From Desulfofustis limnaeus (GTDB lineage: Bacteria > Desulfobacterota > Desulfobulbia > Desulfobulbales > Desulfocapsaceae): 64,000 nucleotides of DNA. Positions 1-8,306 of this stretch are shown in pieces. The notes beneath the pieces are model-generated. The model was not told the DNA's origin, made no database searches, and saw nothing but the letters and a program-made list of their open reading frames with translations. A program made the position numbers and the translations under genes. The stretch lies in assembly GCF_023169885.1 (NCBI RefSeq), contig NZ_AP025516.1:496001-560000 (forward strand), given 5' to 3'. How positions within the stretch are numbered: position 1 is the stretch's first letter; each line of letters opens with the position of its first letter.

Positions 1-44
1 TAGGTGATGCCGTCAATGGTCAAACGGGCTTTTGGGTCAGACAT
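1..44 (-). CDS. Probable citrate synthase, first 14 codons only
   Basis: Only the N-terminus is in the window, read leftward off the edge: MSDPKARLTIDGIT. An AAGGAG ribosome-binding site lies six bases before the ATG at 44, which makes this a real gene start. From memory, type II citrate synthases begin with a similar M-x-D-x-K-A-x-L-x-(I/L)-x-G pattern, so gltA is my best guess. Fourteen residues are too few for a firm call. The gene would be divergent from the cysteine-rich protein gene at 432. Confidence 0.4.
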   Translation of the reverse strand, partial: MSDPKARLTIDGIT

Positions 45-431
45 GGCAGTCTCCTTGATAGATCGTGATGGATGACTATCGGCTGGTCGGGCCTGGTCGG
101 GTCCGATATTCGTCGTCGTGCGGAAGAATAACGAAGCGTACAACCTGAAACGGGATGATCAGCCAGGTCGTCCAAGAACTGCAGCAGGCGCTGTCGTTGT
201 CTTGGTCCGGAGCCGAGGCGGCCGGCTGGCCACCTCATCGGGAAAAACAGTATTGAAAGAAGCGAAGTATACCTACTATAGTCGGAACAGGCGGAATTAT
301 CAATTTTCTTTTGCCGAGGCGGGAGTGCTCAGGTGTCCTCTGTATCGGCAGAAAACAGACAACGTCAGAGCGACCGCAACTGGTCGTCGGGAAGAGTTCG
401 TATGGTTGGGTTACAGGAAGGACTTGATCAA
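45..431. other. Intergenic region between divergent genes
   Basis: No convincing gene. A short frame at 118-435 lacks a ribosome-binding site and overlaps the start of the next gene. The only clear signal is a sigma-70-like promoter at 253-282 facing right. No promoter for the leftward gene was obvious to me. Confidence 0.5.
253..282 (+). promoter_or_regulatory. Sigma-70-like promoter for the Cys-rich protein gene
   Basis: TTGAAA at 253-258, an 18-base spacer, then TATAGT at 277-282. This would leave a leader of about 140 bases before the ATG at 432. Confidence 0.5.
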
Positions 432-1133
432 ATGAGTATGCAGGAACTGGTCCGTTTCACGGTACCGGCAGAGGAATTGACTCTGGCGCTGGCGGTGATC
501 GAGCGGTTTTCCAGAGATCGGCTGGCAAACGGCGTGTTGCGTCATTATTACACCTTCTTGCCGGAAGGGCGGGAAGAGATGGCCACCGACGTGCGGCTGG
601 TGGCCCGTCAAGCTCAGCTGGCGCTGGTTGCCTTGGCCACCACCCAACACCGTTACCTGTATCTCTGTTCAGCCGGCGAGGTCGTGTTGCTGGGCGATTT
701 CGACCGAGGCATCGACGATGAGGAGGTACTTGCATCGTTTGGCTGGGGCAGCGATGCCGAGTTTCGCTCGCGGTTTCCCTCCTTCGCCGATCTTGAAGAA
801 TTGGCGGATGATGGGCCAGGCAACGATGCCGGGCCCGCCAGCTGCGTCGCCTGTGGGGTGGCTCCCGGAGAACTCCATGTGTTCGGCTGTCCGGTGGAAT
901 TGTGCCCGTGGTGCGAAGGCCAGCTCAGTCGGTGCAACTGTCGATTCGATCAGCTGGACACCGATCAGATCGACAGCGACGAGCAGCTGGATCGCTTTGC
1001 CGATGTGTTGGCCGAAAAAGGGCGAGTGCCTTTTTCTGTTGACCAGAATCCGGCTTATCCCAGTGCCGGAACAGATGAGCCTCCGGCCGCCAGCGATGCT
1101 GATGGGCGGCCGGAGGGTGATTCGCAGGATTAA
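432..1133 (+). CDS. Hypothetical protein with a cysteine-rich zinc-finger-like module
   Basis: A 233-residue soluble protein that I cannot assign to a named family. The first ~125 residues form an acidic alpha/beta-looking domain. Then comes a compact cysteine cluster: CVACG at 138-142, H149, C153, CPWC at 158-161, and C168/C170, fit for one or two zinc ions. The tail after about 175 is acidic and low in complexity, probably disordered. I chose the ATG at 432, which has AGGAAGGA about 10 bases upstream; a GTG at 333 would add 33 residues without a ribosome site. Its stop codon overlaps the stop of the convergent hflC gene. I infer metal binding but no function. Confidence 0.7.
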   Translation: MSMQELVRFTVPAEELTLALAVIERFSRDRLANGVLRHYYTFLPEGREEMATDVRLVARQAQLALVALATTQHRYLYLCSAGEVVLLGDFDRGIDDEEVLASFGWGSDAEFRSRFPSFADLEELADDGPGNDAGPASCVACGVAPGELHVFGCPVELCPWCEGQLSRCNCRFDQLDTDQIDSDEQLDRFADVLAEKGRVPFSVDQNPAYPSAGTDEPPAASDADGRPEGDSQD

Positions 1134-2062
1134 TCCACCGTGTTTCGTTTGAGGTACCGGTAGAGATCGGAATCGGATGACAAGACCATTGAGGTGTTGC
1201 TGCCGATGACCTTAGAGTAGCTCTCCAGCGTCTTCAGATAGGCAAAGAATTCGGAATCCTGGTTGTATGCCTCGCCATAGATCCGGGTCGCCTCGGCGTC
1301 GGCTTTACCCCGTATCTGCACGGCTTCCCGGTTGGCGCCGGAGGTGATCTCGCGCAGTTCGCGATCGACGGTACCGAGGATCCGGGCCTTCTGACCTTCA
1401 CCGATGGAGCGTTTCTCGGCGGCGATCCGCTTACGTTCGGAGATCATCCGGTCGTAGACCCGTTCCCGGACGGTATCGATGTAATTGACCCGTTTGAAGA
1501 CCACGTCGAGAAGCTGGATGCCGTACTGAGGAGTTGCCCGCGAGGCGATATCCAAGACTTGGTCGGAGATGACGTCCCGTCCCCGTTCGGGTTTGGAGCC
1601 CGGCTCCTGGTTGGATGGGGTCATGTAATCCAAGGACCAGTCGGAACTGCGGATAATTTCGATCAGATTGTTCTTGTTGACCATATCGCGTACGGTACCG
1701 CCGATGATGTCGTTGAGCAGCGACTGGGCCCGATCGACGGTCCGTACCGCCTGCATGAAAGTCAGCGCGTCGACGATGCGCCAACGGGCGGTCACGTCCA
1801 GATAGACGAAGGTCTTATCGTTGGTCGGGATCTGGTTCGGCTCGCCGTTCCAGATGAAGATCCGCTTGTCGAACTCGTTGACCTTCTGGACAAAAGGCAT
1901 CTTGAAATAGATGCCGGCCTCTGTTTTCGGGGTACCGATCGGTTTGCCGAACTGGGTGATCATCACCTGGCGTCCTTCTTCAACGATGAAAAAGCCGTCG
2001 TAGACAACGATTATGCCGAGCAGCACCAGGCCGATCAGGAGGAAATTGGCGATTTGTTTCAT
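1130..2062 (-). CDS. hflC: HflC, SPFH-domain membrane protease modulator
   Basis: Predicted 310-residue partner of HflK. In other bacteria the HflKC complex encircles and modulates the FtsH protease on the periplasmic side of the inner membrane. There is a single N-terminal membrane segment at about residues 5-24, followed by the SPFH/band-7 domain opening with FFIVEEGRQVMITQFGKPI. A charged helical region follows (KRIAAEKRSIGEGQKARILG), then the typical GKADAEATRIYGEAYNQD segment. The start is the ATG at 2062 after AAGGAT; a longer frame from 2128 would run into hflK. It lies 25 bases downstream of hflK, so the two are surely co-transcribed. Confidence 0.93.
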   Translation of the reverse strand: MKQIANFLLIGLVLLGIIVVYDGFFIVEEGRQVMITQFGKPIGTPKTEAGIYFKMPFVQKVNEFDKRIFIWNGEPNQIPTNDKTFVYLDVTARWRIVDALTFMQAVRTVDRAQSLLNDIIGGTVRDMVNKNNLIEIIRSSDWSLDYMTPSNQEPGSKPERGRDVISDQVLDIASRATPQYGIQLLDVVFKRVNYIDTVRERVYDRMISERKRIAAEKRSIGEGQKARILGTVDRELREITSGANREAVQIRGKADAEATRIYGEAYNQDSEFFAYLKTLESYSKVIGSNTSMVLSSDSDLYRYLKRNTVD

Positions 2063-2087
2063 GGTCTTATCCTTGGCTCGATGGTGA

Positions 2088-3203
2088 TTATTGGCCGTTC
2101 TGGGCTGGGGCTGGTTTGGCGGCACCACTGAGATTGAGCAGCGGCAAGGGGCCCTGCTGGCCTTCGTCGATCACATAGATGGTGTCCACCGAGGGCAGCA
2201 CGGTCTGCAACGTTTCCAGGTACATCCTCTGTCGGGTGACGTCGGGAGCACCACGGTATTCAGCGAGGATGTCAAGAAAACGGGCGGTTTCACCTTCGGC
2301 GTTATTGATTCGCTCCCGGGCGTAACCGTGTGCCTCTTCGACGATTTTCAGGGCATTACCGCGGGCCGCCGGGATGACCCGGTTGTATTGTTCCTCAGCC
2401 TCGTTGACCAGTCGTTTCATATCCTGGTCGGCCTCGTTGACTTCGTTGAAAGCCGGCTTGACCGGATCGGGCGGGTTGATGTCCTGGAACTGGACGGCCA
2501 CCAACTCGACCCCGGTCTCCAGATTGTCCACCTCTCGCTGCAGTTCTTCTCGTACCTGAGCGGCGAGCAGATCACGGTTGCTCAGCACGTAGTCGAAGTC
2601 CATGTTGCCGACGACTCGCCGGGTGACGCTCTCTGAGAGGTCGAATACCGCCTGTTTCACGTCCTGCACCTTGAATAGGTAGCTGATCGGGTCCTTGACC
2701 CGGTATTGCACGATCCAGGCGACATTGATGACGTTGGTGTCGGCGGTGAGCATCAGCGATTCCATGTCATAAGTACGGCTTTCGAAGGAGGAGCGCTGCC
2801 CGCCCGGGGAGGTCCGGAACCCGAACTCCAGTTTCTGGATCTGCCGGACGTTGACTTTGAAGAGGTGTTCCAGATACGGGATCTTGAGATGCAGACCCGG
2901 TTCGGTGGTCCGGTGATATTCGCCGAAGCGCAGGACCACGCCCACTTCGTTGGGGTCCACTTTGTAGAATGATTGATAGGCGCCTTGCAACGCCACGACG
3001 ATCAAGGCGAGAATGAGCACCTTGCCGATGATGGAAAAGGGGTTCACCGGACCTCGCGGAGGGGCGTCCTCACCTCCGGAACGGGGCTTCTTGCTCTCGG
3101 AAAAGAAGTCCTGCAGCTTTTTGATCAGCTGGGCGACAATCTCCTCTGGCGTCTGTGGGCGTTTCTTGCGGCCCCAGGGAGGTTGTTGATCGTGGTTGGA
3201 CAT
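2088..3203 (-). CDS. hflK: HflK, SPFH-domain membrane protease modulator
   Basis: Predicted 371-residue HflK. The N-terminal ~50 residues are polar with a PPWGRKKRPQTPEEIV stretch, as in HflK proteins. A membrane helix follows at about residues 56-75, then the band-7 domain starting near YKVDPNEVGVVLRFGEYHR. The downstream coiled region is rich in E, A and R (EEQYNRVIPAARGNALKIVE). The start at 3203 was chosen for the AGGAGA seven bases upstream; an in-frame start at 3239 has no such site. First gene of the hflKC pair, preceded by a very long hairpin at 3281-3343. Confidence 0.93.
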   Translation of the reverse strand: MSNHDQQPPWGRKKRPQTPEEIVAQLIKKLQDFFSESKKPRSGGEDAPPRGPVNPFSIIGKVLILALIVVALQGAYQSFYKVDPNEVGVVLRFGEYHRTTEPGLHLKIPYLEHLFKVNVRQIQKLEFGFRTSPGGQRSSFESRTYDMESLMLTADTNVINVAWIVQYRVKDPISYLFKVQDVKQAVFDLSESVTRRVVGNMDFDYVLSNRDLLAAQVREELQREVDNLETGVELVAVQFQDINPPDPVKPAFNEVNEADQDMKRLVNEAEEQYNRVIPAARGNALKIVEEAHGYARERINNAEGETARFLDILAEYRGAPDVTRQRMYLETLQTVLPSVDTIYVIDEGQQGPLPLLNLSGAAKPAPAQNGQ

Positions 3204-3280
3204 GAAACGTCTCCTGTATGTCTGCTGGTTTTCTGACAACTATCCCGGAGCATCCCGATCGGCCGGGTAGTCGAAACAAA

Positions 3281-3343
3281 CCGACCGGTTCGTTCCGGCA
3301 CCGTCATCGGGAAACGATGACGGTGCCGGAACGAATCGGTCGG
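3281..3343 (-). terminator. 29-bp inverted repeat, probable terminator of the rhomboid gene
   Basis: The arms 3281-3309 and 3315-3343 are complementary over all 29 positions, with one G-U wobble (3288/3336) and a five-base GGAAA loop. Read on the minus strand the stem is followed by TTTGTTT, so it can end transcription from the rhomboid gene before hflK. It is much longer than a usual terminator, so a dispersed palindromic element is also possible. Confidence 0.7.
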
Positions 3344-3475
3344 CGGTAATCATGCAATTCGTGTGATAAACGTATGTAGTGTCGATGGTAAATCAAGGGT
3401 AAGGGTAATCGAAAATAAACCAATAGACAAGCAAAGTCGGCATACGTGGAGTGGCAGAGAGACGCTTTTGCCGGT

Positions 3476-4387
3476 TCACAAGGCCGTTGGTCGCAGGGCC
3501 AGGTTCCAGCAGAGAAGAAGTATCGAGATGGTGGCCAGCAGCGCCACCGTTTGAGCAAAAGATGATTCCCTGAGTCGCGGCAACGGACCGGTGGTCAGCA
3601 GGAGGCCGACGCCGATACCGGCCAGCAGGCCGAAGAGGTGGCCGCCCAGATCGGTGCGCTGACCGCTGCTGCCGAGCATGGCCAACAGACCGGCACCGGC
3701 CAGCAGCGGCAGGATGAATCGGGCGGTGAAGGGCGGGCGGCGGATGCGCATCTGATGTGCCGAGAGCATGCCGATGGTGCTGAAGACGGCGGTGGAATAG
3801 CCGACAAAGAGGTGGTTGCCGCCATGGAGCTGAACATTGACATAGTTGCCCACCGCGGCCGAGAGCAAGACTGCCAGGAGGCCGAGTCCGGTTCCGTGAA
3901 TTTGCAGGAAATAATGCAGGACAATACCCCCGATCAGGCAGTTGCCGGCCAGATGAGCGAAGTCCGCATGGAGCGTGAGAGCGGTGACCAGCCGGTACCA
4001 CTGATCGTCATGGAGAATGGCCGAACCATCGCCGGCGCCTGCGGCGAACCAACTCGACTCGGGCTGCCACGGACCGGTGACCAGATAGAATAAGGCGAGA
4101 GCGCCAACCACCATCAAGGTGGGTGGTCGCTGCGAGGTGACGGTGGCGGGGGTGGCCGGGGCAGGCGGCCAGTAGCGGTTCTCCTGAAAGTATTTGTCCA
4201 GGTGGCCGGCCGCCGTGGCCGCAGCGGCGGCTGGAACGACAATGGCTTGTGACCCGTCCGCACCCGTCCTGGTGTAGTGTTCGATACCGACCGCCGTCAG
4301 GACGAGGGTGCAGGAGTCGATCAACTCGTGATCGGAGCTGCTGACGACCGTTACGTCATCCTCGGTCTGCTGGTTTGCCTGATCCAT
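3476..4387 (-). CDS. Rhomboid-family intramembrane serine protease with N-terminal extension
   Basis: Predicted 303-residue membrane protease that cleaves within transmembrane segments of its substrates. Rhomboid marks are present: H-x-x-x-x-H-x-x-x-N in LHADFAHLAGNCLIGG (residues 139-154), the serine motif GYSTAVF with S198, and the catalytic histidine in DLGGHLFGLLAG at H250. Six or more hydrophobic segments lie between about 93 and 297. The first ~70 residues form a soluble domain (VVSSSDHELIDSCTLVLTAV) resembling the small DUF2007-type domain found in front of some rhomboids; that match is from memory. Start at 4387; the ribosome site is weak. Substrate unknown. Confidence 0.85.
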   Translation of the reverse strand: MDQANQQTEDDVTVVSSSDHELIDSCTLVLTAVGIEHYTRTGADGSQAIVVPAAAAATAAGHLDKYFQENRYWPPAPATPATVTSQRPPTLMVVGALALFYLVTGPWQPESSWFAAGAGDGSAILHDDQWYRLVTALTLHADFAHLAGNCLIGGIVLHYFLQIHGTGLGLLAVLLSAAVGNYVNVQLHGGNHLFVGYSTAVFSTIGMLSAHQMRIRRPPFTARFILPLLAGAGLLAMLGSSGQRTDLGGHLFGLLAGIGVGLLLTTGPLPRLRESSFAQTVALLATISILLLCWNLALRPTAL

Positions 4388-4455
4388 GTCTCTATGATAC
4401 TGCACAGCAGGGGTTTTGTCAGGGGGCGGGGTCGGGTGGATCGGCCGGGGGAGAG

Positions 4456-4490
4456 CAGGCCGCGATACAAGCCCGTGGTATCGCGGCCTG
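4456..4490 (-). terminator. Hairpin downstream of pckG
   Basis: Perfect 13-bp inverted repeat (arms 4456-4468 and 4478-4490) with a nine-base loop, 15 bases past the pckG stop. No T-run follows on the minus strand, so it may end transcription weakly or protect the mRNA 3' end. Confidence 0.5.
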
Positions 4491-4504
4491 GGAATGTCGG
4501 ATGG

Positions 4505-6463
4505 TTACGAAAGGAGCTGCTCCGGAGTGACGATCGGTCCGTGGGCTTCCTTGAGTGCAGTCAGTTCGGCTTTTTGTCGTCGATAGATTTCGAACAGCCG
4601 GGCCGGGGTGTTTTCCTCCTTGCCGTAGGCCTCAGCCTGGAGATCGATGCGATGGATGATGTTGTCGATATACAGGGAAAACTGTTGGTCATACAGGGAG
4701 CGGGGATACTGTTTGCCGATGCCGGCGAACAATTCCTTGAGATCCTCGTAACGGGGCAGGTGGCCAATGGGCGTCTCGATGCCGGTGACGTCGCCGTTGG
4801 CGAAGCGCTCCAGCCAGCCGAGCCAGGCCTTGACATCCTGTTTCTCGCCCAGCAGCCCCGAGCCTTTGCCGCCTCGGTTCTCATGGGTGAGAAAGTAATT
4901 GAGCCCGGCCAGCACCGGTCGGCCGGCGGCTGAAATTTTCGCAGAGTTGAAGAAGGCGAATTGGGCAGCCATGTAATCGGCCAGGGATCCAGGGATGAAC
5001 GGGGCGTTGGCCCACGGCTGCCGTCTGACGCCGGAAACGCCGACCTCGGTGGCAGTGGCCTGGGAGACGATAGAAGCGCCGATCACCACGCCTTCGTCCA
5101 TGGAGCGGGCCGCCCAGACCGGCGGCATGGTGTCGCTGTCCCGGCCCGAATAGGTGAAGACCTTGATCGGGACGCCGGCGGGATCCTCCGACGCAACGGT
5201 GTTGTGGTTGGCGATGGCCGAGGCTCGCAGGGTGCAACGCGAATTTTTGTGTGACATGGGTACCGCTTTACCGTTTGCGTCGGTCTTGCCGGGAAACCAC
5301 TCTCCCTGGAAGTTGATGCCCCGGGGCGGTATCGGTTCACCGTTGCCGACCCAGTGGGGGACGCCCTGGTCGTCGATCAGCACGTTGGACCAGATGACCT
5401 CGGTGCCGTCGCCGCGCAGACAATCCATCAGGTAGGGGTCACCTTCCCGGTTCACGTCTTCGACGATTCCAAAGATCCCTTTTTCCGGGTTGATGGCACG
5501 GATGGAGCCATCTGCGGCGATCCAGATCTGGGCCAGGTCGTCACCGATAAAATCGGTTCCGACCATGGCCGTGGTTGTCTTGCCGCAGCCGGACGGCGCC
5601 GCACCGGCGAAAAAGGTCTTGCGTCCGCCGGGGCCGTTGAGCCCGGTTATGAACATGTGCTCGGACAGCTGCTCTTCTTTCTTGTAATAGGTGGCATAAT
5701 CGACGCAGAAGCGGTGGTTGCCTTTTTTCATCAGCAAGGTGTTGCCGGCATAGGTGCAATAGGTGGAAAAGGTGGTCAGCCAGCTCCGATCCATGAGGAT
5801 GCGGGCGTTAGGCACATCCTCCGGACGATTTTTCCCTTGCGAATGTAAGTTGGTGAAGAAGACGGTGGCGCGACGCGCCTCGCTGTCGAATTGGTCGTAA
5901 CAATTTCGATACAGCAGTTCGGCAGAGTGGAGAACATACGCGGAGGATGACATCTCGATGGCCGGTACCGCCGCTTCGGCGCCGATGGGTCCGCGACTGT
6001 AGAACCCGATCATCATGGTCATGCCTCGCATAATACCGACCACGTACTGGCGCACATAGTCGATCGCATCCTGGCGGAGCAGGGATTTGGCCAGCGAGTT
6101 GATCTTTTCTTCCTCGTTGATGATATAACACGTCTGATTAACCAACCGAGCTTGGTCTTGGGGCAGGTCGAAGTGAATGGTGTGTCCGGGCTTGGCCAGT
6201 TTCTTTTCTTCCCCTTTGAGCAGGGCGTGCTCGCGAATCCATTGGACGTCATCCTCACTGCCGGAATTAATGAATACCGAATCAGGTTCACAGATTCGGA
6301 TGGCATTGGCAATCTTGATCAGTGCATCGCTGTTGGTGATCGGTTCGAGTTTGCGACGGTTGGCATCGTCCAATACGCGCTCCAGCAGGTCGTTGGCCTC
6401 CTGCAAGCCGGTGATACCACCGACGGTAGCCAGGATGTCGGCGCCTTTGTTCAATTCGAGCAT
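4505..6463 (-). CDS. pckG: Phosphoenolpyruvate carboxykinase (GTP type)
   Basis: Predicted 652-residue enzyme interconverting oxaloacetate and PEP with GTP/GDP, linking the TCA cycle to gluconeogenesis. The kinase-specific P-loop is at about 287-298 (GAAPSGCGKTTTA), where most GTP enzymes have the F-P-S-A-C-G-K-T form; here the loop reads P-S-G-C-G-K-T. Further family segments include MIGFYSRGPIGAEA near 151-164 and WSNVLIDDQGVPHWVGNGEP. Length fits the GTP family rather than the ~530-residue ATP family. Start at 6463 with AAGGAG nine bases upstream. Monocistronic judging by the flanking hairpin and gap. Confidence 0.92.
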   Translation of the reverse strand: MLELNKGADILATVGGITGLQEANDLLERVLDDANRRKLEPITNSDALIKIANAIRICEPDSVFINSGSEDDVQWIREHALLKGEEKKLAKPGHTIHFDLPQDQARLVNQTCYIINEEEKINSLAKSLLRQDAIDYVRQYVVGIMRGMTMMIGFYSRGPIGAEAAVPAIEMSSSAYVLHSAELLYRNCYDQFDSEARRATVFFTNLHSQGKNRPEDVPNARILMDRSWLTTFSTYCTYAGNTLLMKKGNHRFCVDYATYYKKEEQLSEHMFITGLNGPGGRKTFFAGAAPSGCGKTTTAMVGTDFIGDDLAQIWIAADGSIRAINPEKGIFGIVEDVNREGDPYLMDCLRGDGTEVIWSNVLIDDQGVPHWVGNGEPIPPRGINFQGEWFPGKTDANGKAVPMSHKNSRCTLRASAIANHNTVASEDPAGVPIKVFTYSGRDSDTMPPVWAARSMDEGVVIGASIVSQATATEVGVSGVRRQPWANAPFIPGSLADYMAAQFAFFNSAKISAAGRPVLAGLNYFLTHENRGGKGSGLLGEKQDVKAWLGWLERFANGDVTGIETPIGHLPRYEDLKELFAGIGKQYPRSLYDQQFSLYIDNIIHRIDLQAEAYGKEENTPARLFEIYRRQKAELTALKEAHGPIVTPEQLLS

Positions 6464-6953
6464 TCTTCACTCCTTGTTGTGATGAGAAACGAATATACTA
6501 TGGTCCGTAATTAACGTGTACGTAAACGGCTATCTTGCCGTGTACAGCCTCCCCCTCTGTCGGCACCCGGCATCAATGCAGGACGCCTGCTGCGCCAAGC
6601 GACCGATATCCCCGGGACCTGAGTGGTGAAACCCTGGCGAGAATACGGTTGGCCGAACAATAAGAGTTTTTTATTTGCCAGTCAAGCATAGTTGATGACA
6701 GGCATTTCGATATTTCCGTGGAATCACGACAATGTGTCATGCCTGTCCGGGGTCACCGGCAGGAGAGGATCGTGCTGTGGCGGAGCATGACAGCCGATGG
6801 TCGGAGGGATCTGAAAAGCCTTTACAAAGACGCCATTTTGGGCTACTTGAACGGCTCGTCGACAGCCGAGCCTACTGTGAAAAAAATGGCGGCAGAGATG
6901 CGCCCGGTGCGGGAAGGGCGAGTTGGCGGGCGGGTGGGCCGCAGGCAGAAACG
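6464..6953. other. Intergenic region upstream of pckG
   Basis: About 490 bases without a supported gene. Short frames at 6718-7148 overlap the tRNA and its terminator and have no ribosome sites. A small hairpin is visible at 6525-6541 (ACGGC/GCCGT). I found no convincing promoter for pckG beyond a TATATT on the minus strand near 6493-6498. Confidence 0.4.
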
Positions 6954-6987
6954 AAAAAAGCTTGCAACCGCATCGATTGCAAGCTTT
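6954..6987 (-). terminator. Intrinsic terminator of tRNA-Leu
   Basis: Perfect 11-bp stem (6957-6967 with 6977-6987), nine-base loop, followed on the minus strand by a T-run. It begins 10 bases past the tRNA 3' end. Confidence 0.85.
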
Positions 6988-6997
6988 CATCCGTTTC

Positions 6998-7084
6998 TGG
7001 TGCCGAAGAGAAGACTCGAACTTCCACGGGGAAACCCCCACTAGACCCTGAACCTAGCGCGTCTACCAATTCCGCCACTTCGGC
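6998..7084 (-). tRNA. tRNA-Leu (anticodon CAG)
   Basis: An 87-base type II tRNA with encoded CCA. The acceptor stem GCCGAAG pairs with CTTCGGC. The anticodon stem CTAGG/TCTAG frames the loop TTCAGGG (anticodon CAG). A long variable arm GTGGGGGTTTCCCCGT and the T-loop GTTCGAGTC follow. It has its own promoter and terminator, so it is a single-gene unit. Confidence 0.96.
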
Positions 7085-7097
7085 ATTAGTGTTGGTG

Positions 7098-7126
7098 AAT
7101 ATGCTTGCTGGACCTTCATTTGTCAA
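7098..7126 (-). promoter_or_regulatory. Sigma-70 promoter of tRNA-Leu
   Basis: On the minus strand: TTGACA at 7126-7121, a 17-base spacer, CATATT at 7103-7098, then 13 bases to the tRNA 5' end. Confidence 0.8.
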
Positions 7127-7267
7127 GACTTTCTTAAGCGGTTGCTGAAAATGGCCGGCCCCCGGCTTCGGTAGCCCCGAAAACAGCGGCTCTATCGGCT
7201 GGATCGGGCGACGGACTGCCGGAAACGGATCGAGGGCCGGCTCCGATTGCCACCGTCGGGACAGGAT

Positions 7268-8245
7268 ATGAAAATTATACGTCACCTCAGGGAAATAACC
7301 GAGCCGTTTACGCAACCATGCGTCACCATAGGCAACTTCGACGGTGTTCATCTCGGTCATCAACAATTGTTTGGTGAAGTGGTACAACGTGCCGTTCGAA
7401 ACGGGGGTTGCAGCGTGGTGGTCACGTTCGATCCCCATCCGCTGCGAGTGCTGCGTCCGGATGGCATCAAGCTGATCTCGACCATCGACCAGAAAATCGA
7501 GCAGATTGAGCGAGCCGGGATCGACGTGCTGGTCATCATTCCATTCGACAAGGAGTTTGCCGCCACCAGCGCCGAACAATTCGTTCAGCGGATCCTGCTT
7601 GATACCATCGGCATGACCGAATTGGTGGTTGGCTATGATTATGCCTTCGGTAAGGGCCGTAGCGGCAATACCGAGTTCCTCACTGAAAAGGGCAGGGAGA
7701 ACGGCTTTCCGGTCACCGTGGTACCGCCGTATTATCGAGACGGGATGTTGGTCAGTTCAACAAAAATCAGGGAACTGGTCAGCGACGGTCGAATGGAGGA
7801 GGCCTGCCGGCTGCTGGGGCGACCGTATCAGATCCGCGGCGAGGTCCAGGTGGGGAAACGTCGGGGCGGCAGGGAGATCGGATATCCGACCGCCAATCTC
7901 CAGGTCAACCAGGAAGATTTGATCCCCAGGATCGGGGTGTACGCCACCCAAGTGATCTGTGGTGGTCGCTGCTACGGTGGCGTCCTTAATATCGGTTACA
8001 ATCCCACCTTCGCCGAAGGGCGGCTGGTTGCCGAAACCCATATCTTTGATTTTAAAGAAGATATTTACGGTAAACCAATACGCGTCAACTTACTGGCATT
8101 TATCCGTGATGAAAAGAAGTTTTCCGGTATCCGGGATCTGGCCGAGCAGATTGGTCGGGATGTGATCGAAGCCCAGCAGATTTTGCGTACCAGTAGCAAA
8201 AATCTCTCGGCATGTTGCGCTGCCGAGTTTGATGGTCAGCGTTAA
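7268..8245 (+). CDS. ribF: Bifunctional riboflavin kinase / FAD synthetase
   Basis: Predicted 325-residue enzyme converting riboflavin to FMN and FMN to FAD. The N-terminal adenylyltransferase domain has GNFDGVHLGHQQL (22-34), TFDPHP and the later VSSTKIREL motif. The C-terminal kinase domain starts after about residue 180 and has GREIGYPTANL with the conserved PTAN. I chose the ATG at 7268 (GGACAGGAT just upstream) over an in-frame start at 7247. It stands alone after the divergent tRNA, about 2.7 kb before the riboflavin synthesis genes. Confidence 0.95.
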   Translation: MKIIRHLREITEPFTQPCVTIGNFDGVHLGHQQLFGEVVQRAVRNGGCSVVVTFDPHPLRVLRPDGIKLISTIDQKIEQIERAGIDVLVIIPFDKEFAATSAEQFVQRILLDTIGMTELVVGYDYAFGKGRSGNTEFLTEKGRENGFPVTVVPPYYRDGMLVSSTKIRELVSDGRMEEACRLLGRPYQIRGEVQVGKRRGGREIGYPTANLQVNQEDLIPRIGVYATQVICGGRCYGGVLNIGYNPTFAEGRLVAETHIFDFKEDIYGKPIRVNLLAFIRDEKKFSGIRDLAEQIGRDVIEAQQILRTSSKNLSACCAAEFDGQR

Positions 8246-8278
8246 TATCTCGATTTCCCATCGTTTATCGTTTTGTCC

Positions 8279-8306
8279 TTGAAAGTGGTTGGCAAGTGTC
8301 TATATT
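8279..8306 (+). promoter_or_regulatory. Promoter of the TPR-rib-nusB operon
   Basis: TTGAAA at 8279-8284, a 16-base spacer, TATATT at 8301-8306. It implies a leader of about 215 bases before the ATG at 8531. I looked for an FMN riboswitch there and saw none of its conserved segments. Confidence 0.65.

Noticed and set aside
118-435. 105-codon frame before the Cys-rich protein gene
   Set aside because: No ribosome site, composition unlike real proteins here, crosses the promoter at 253-282 and the next gene's start.
6718-7148. Overlapping short frames upstream of and across tRNA-Leu
   Set aside because: They run through the tRNA and its terminator, have no ribosome sites and no recognisable protein features.
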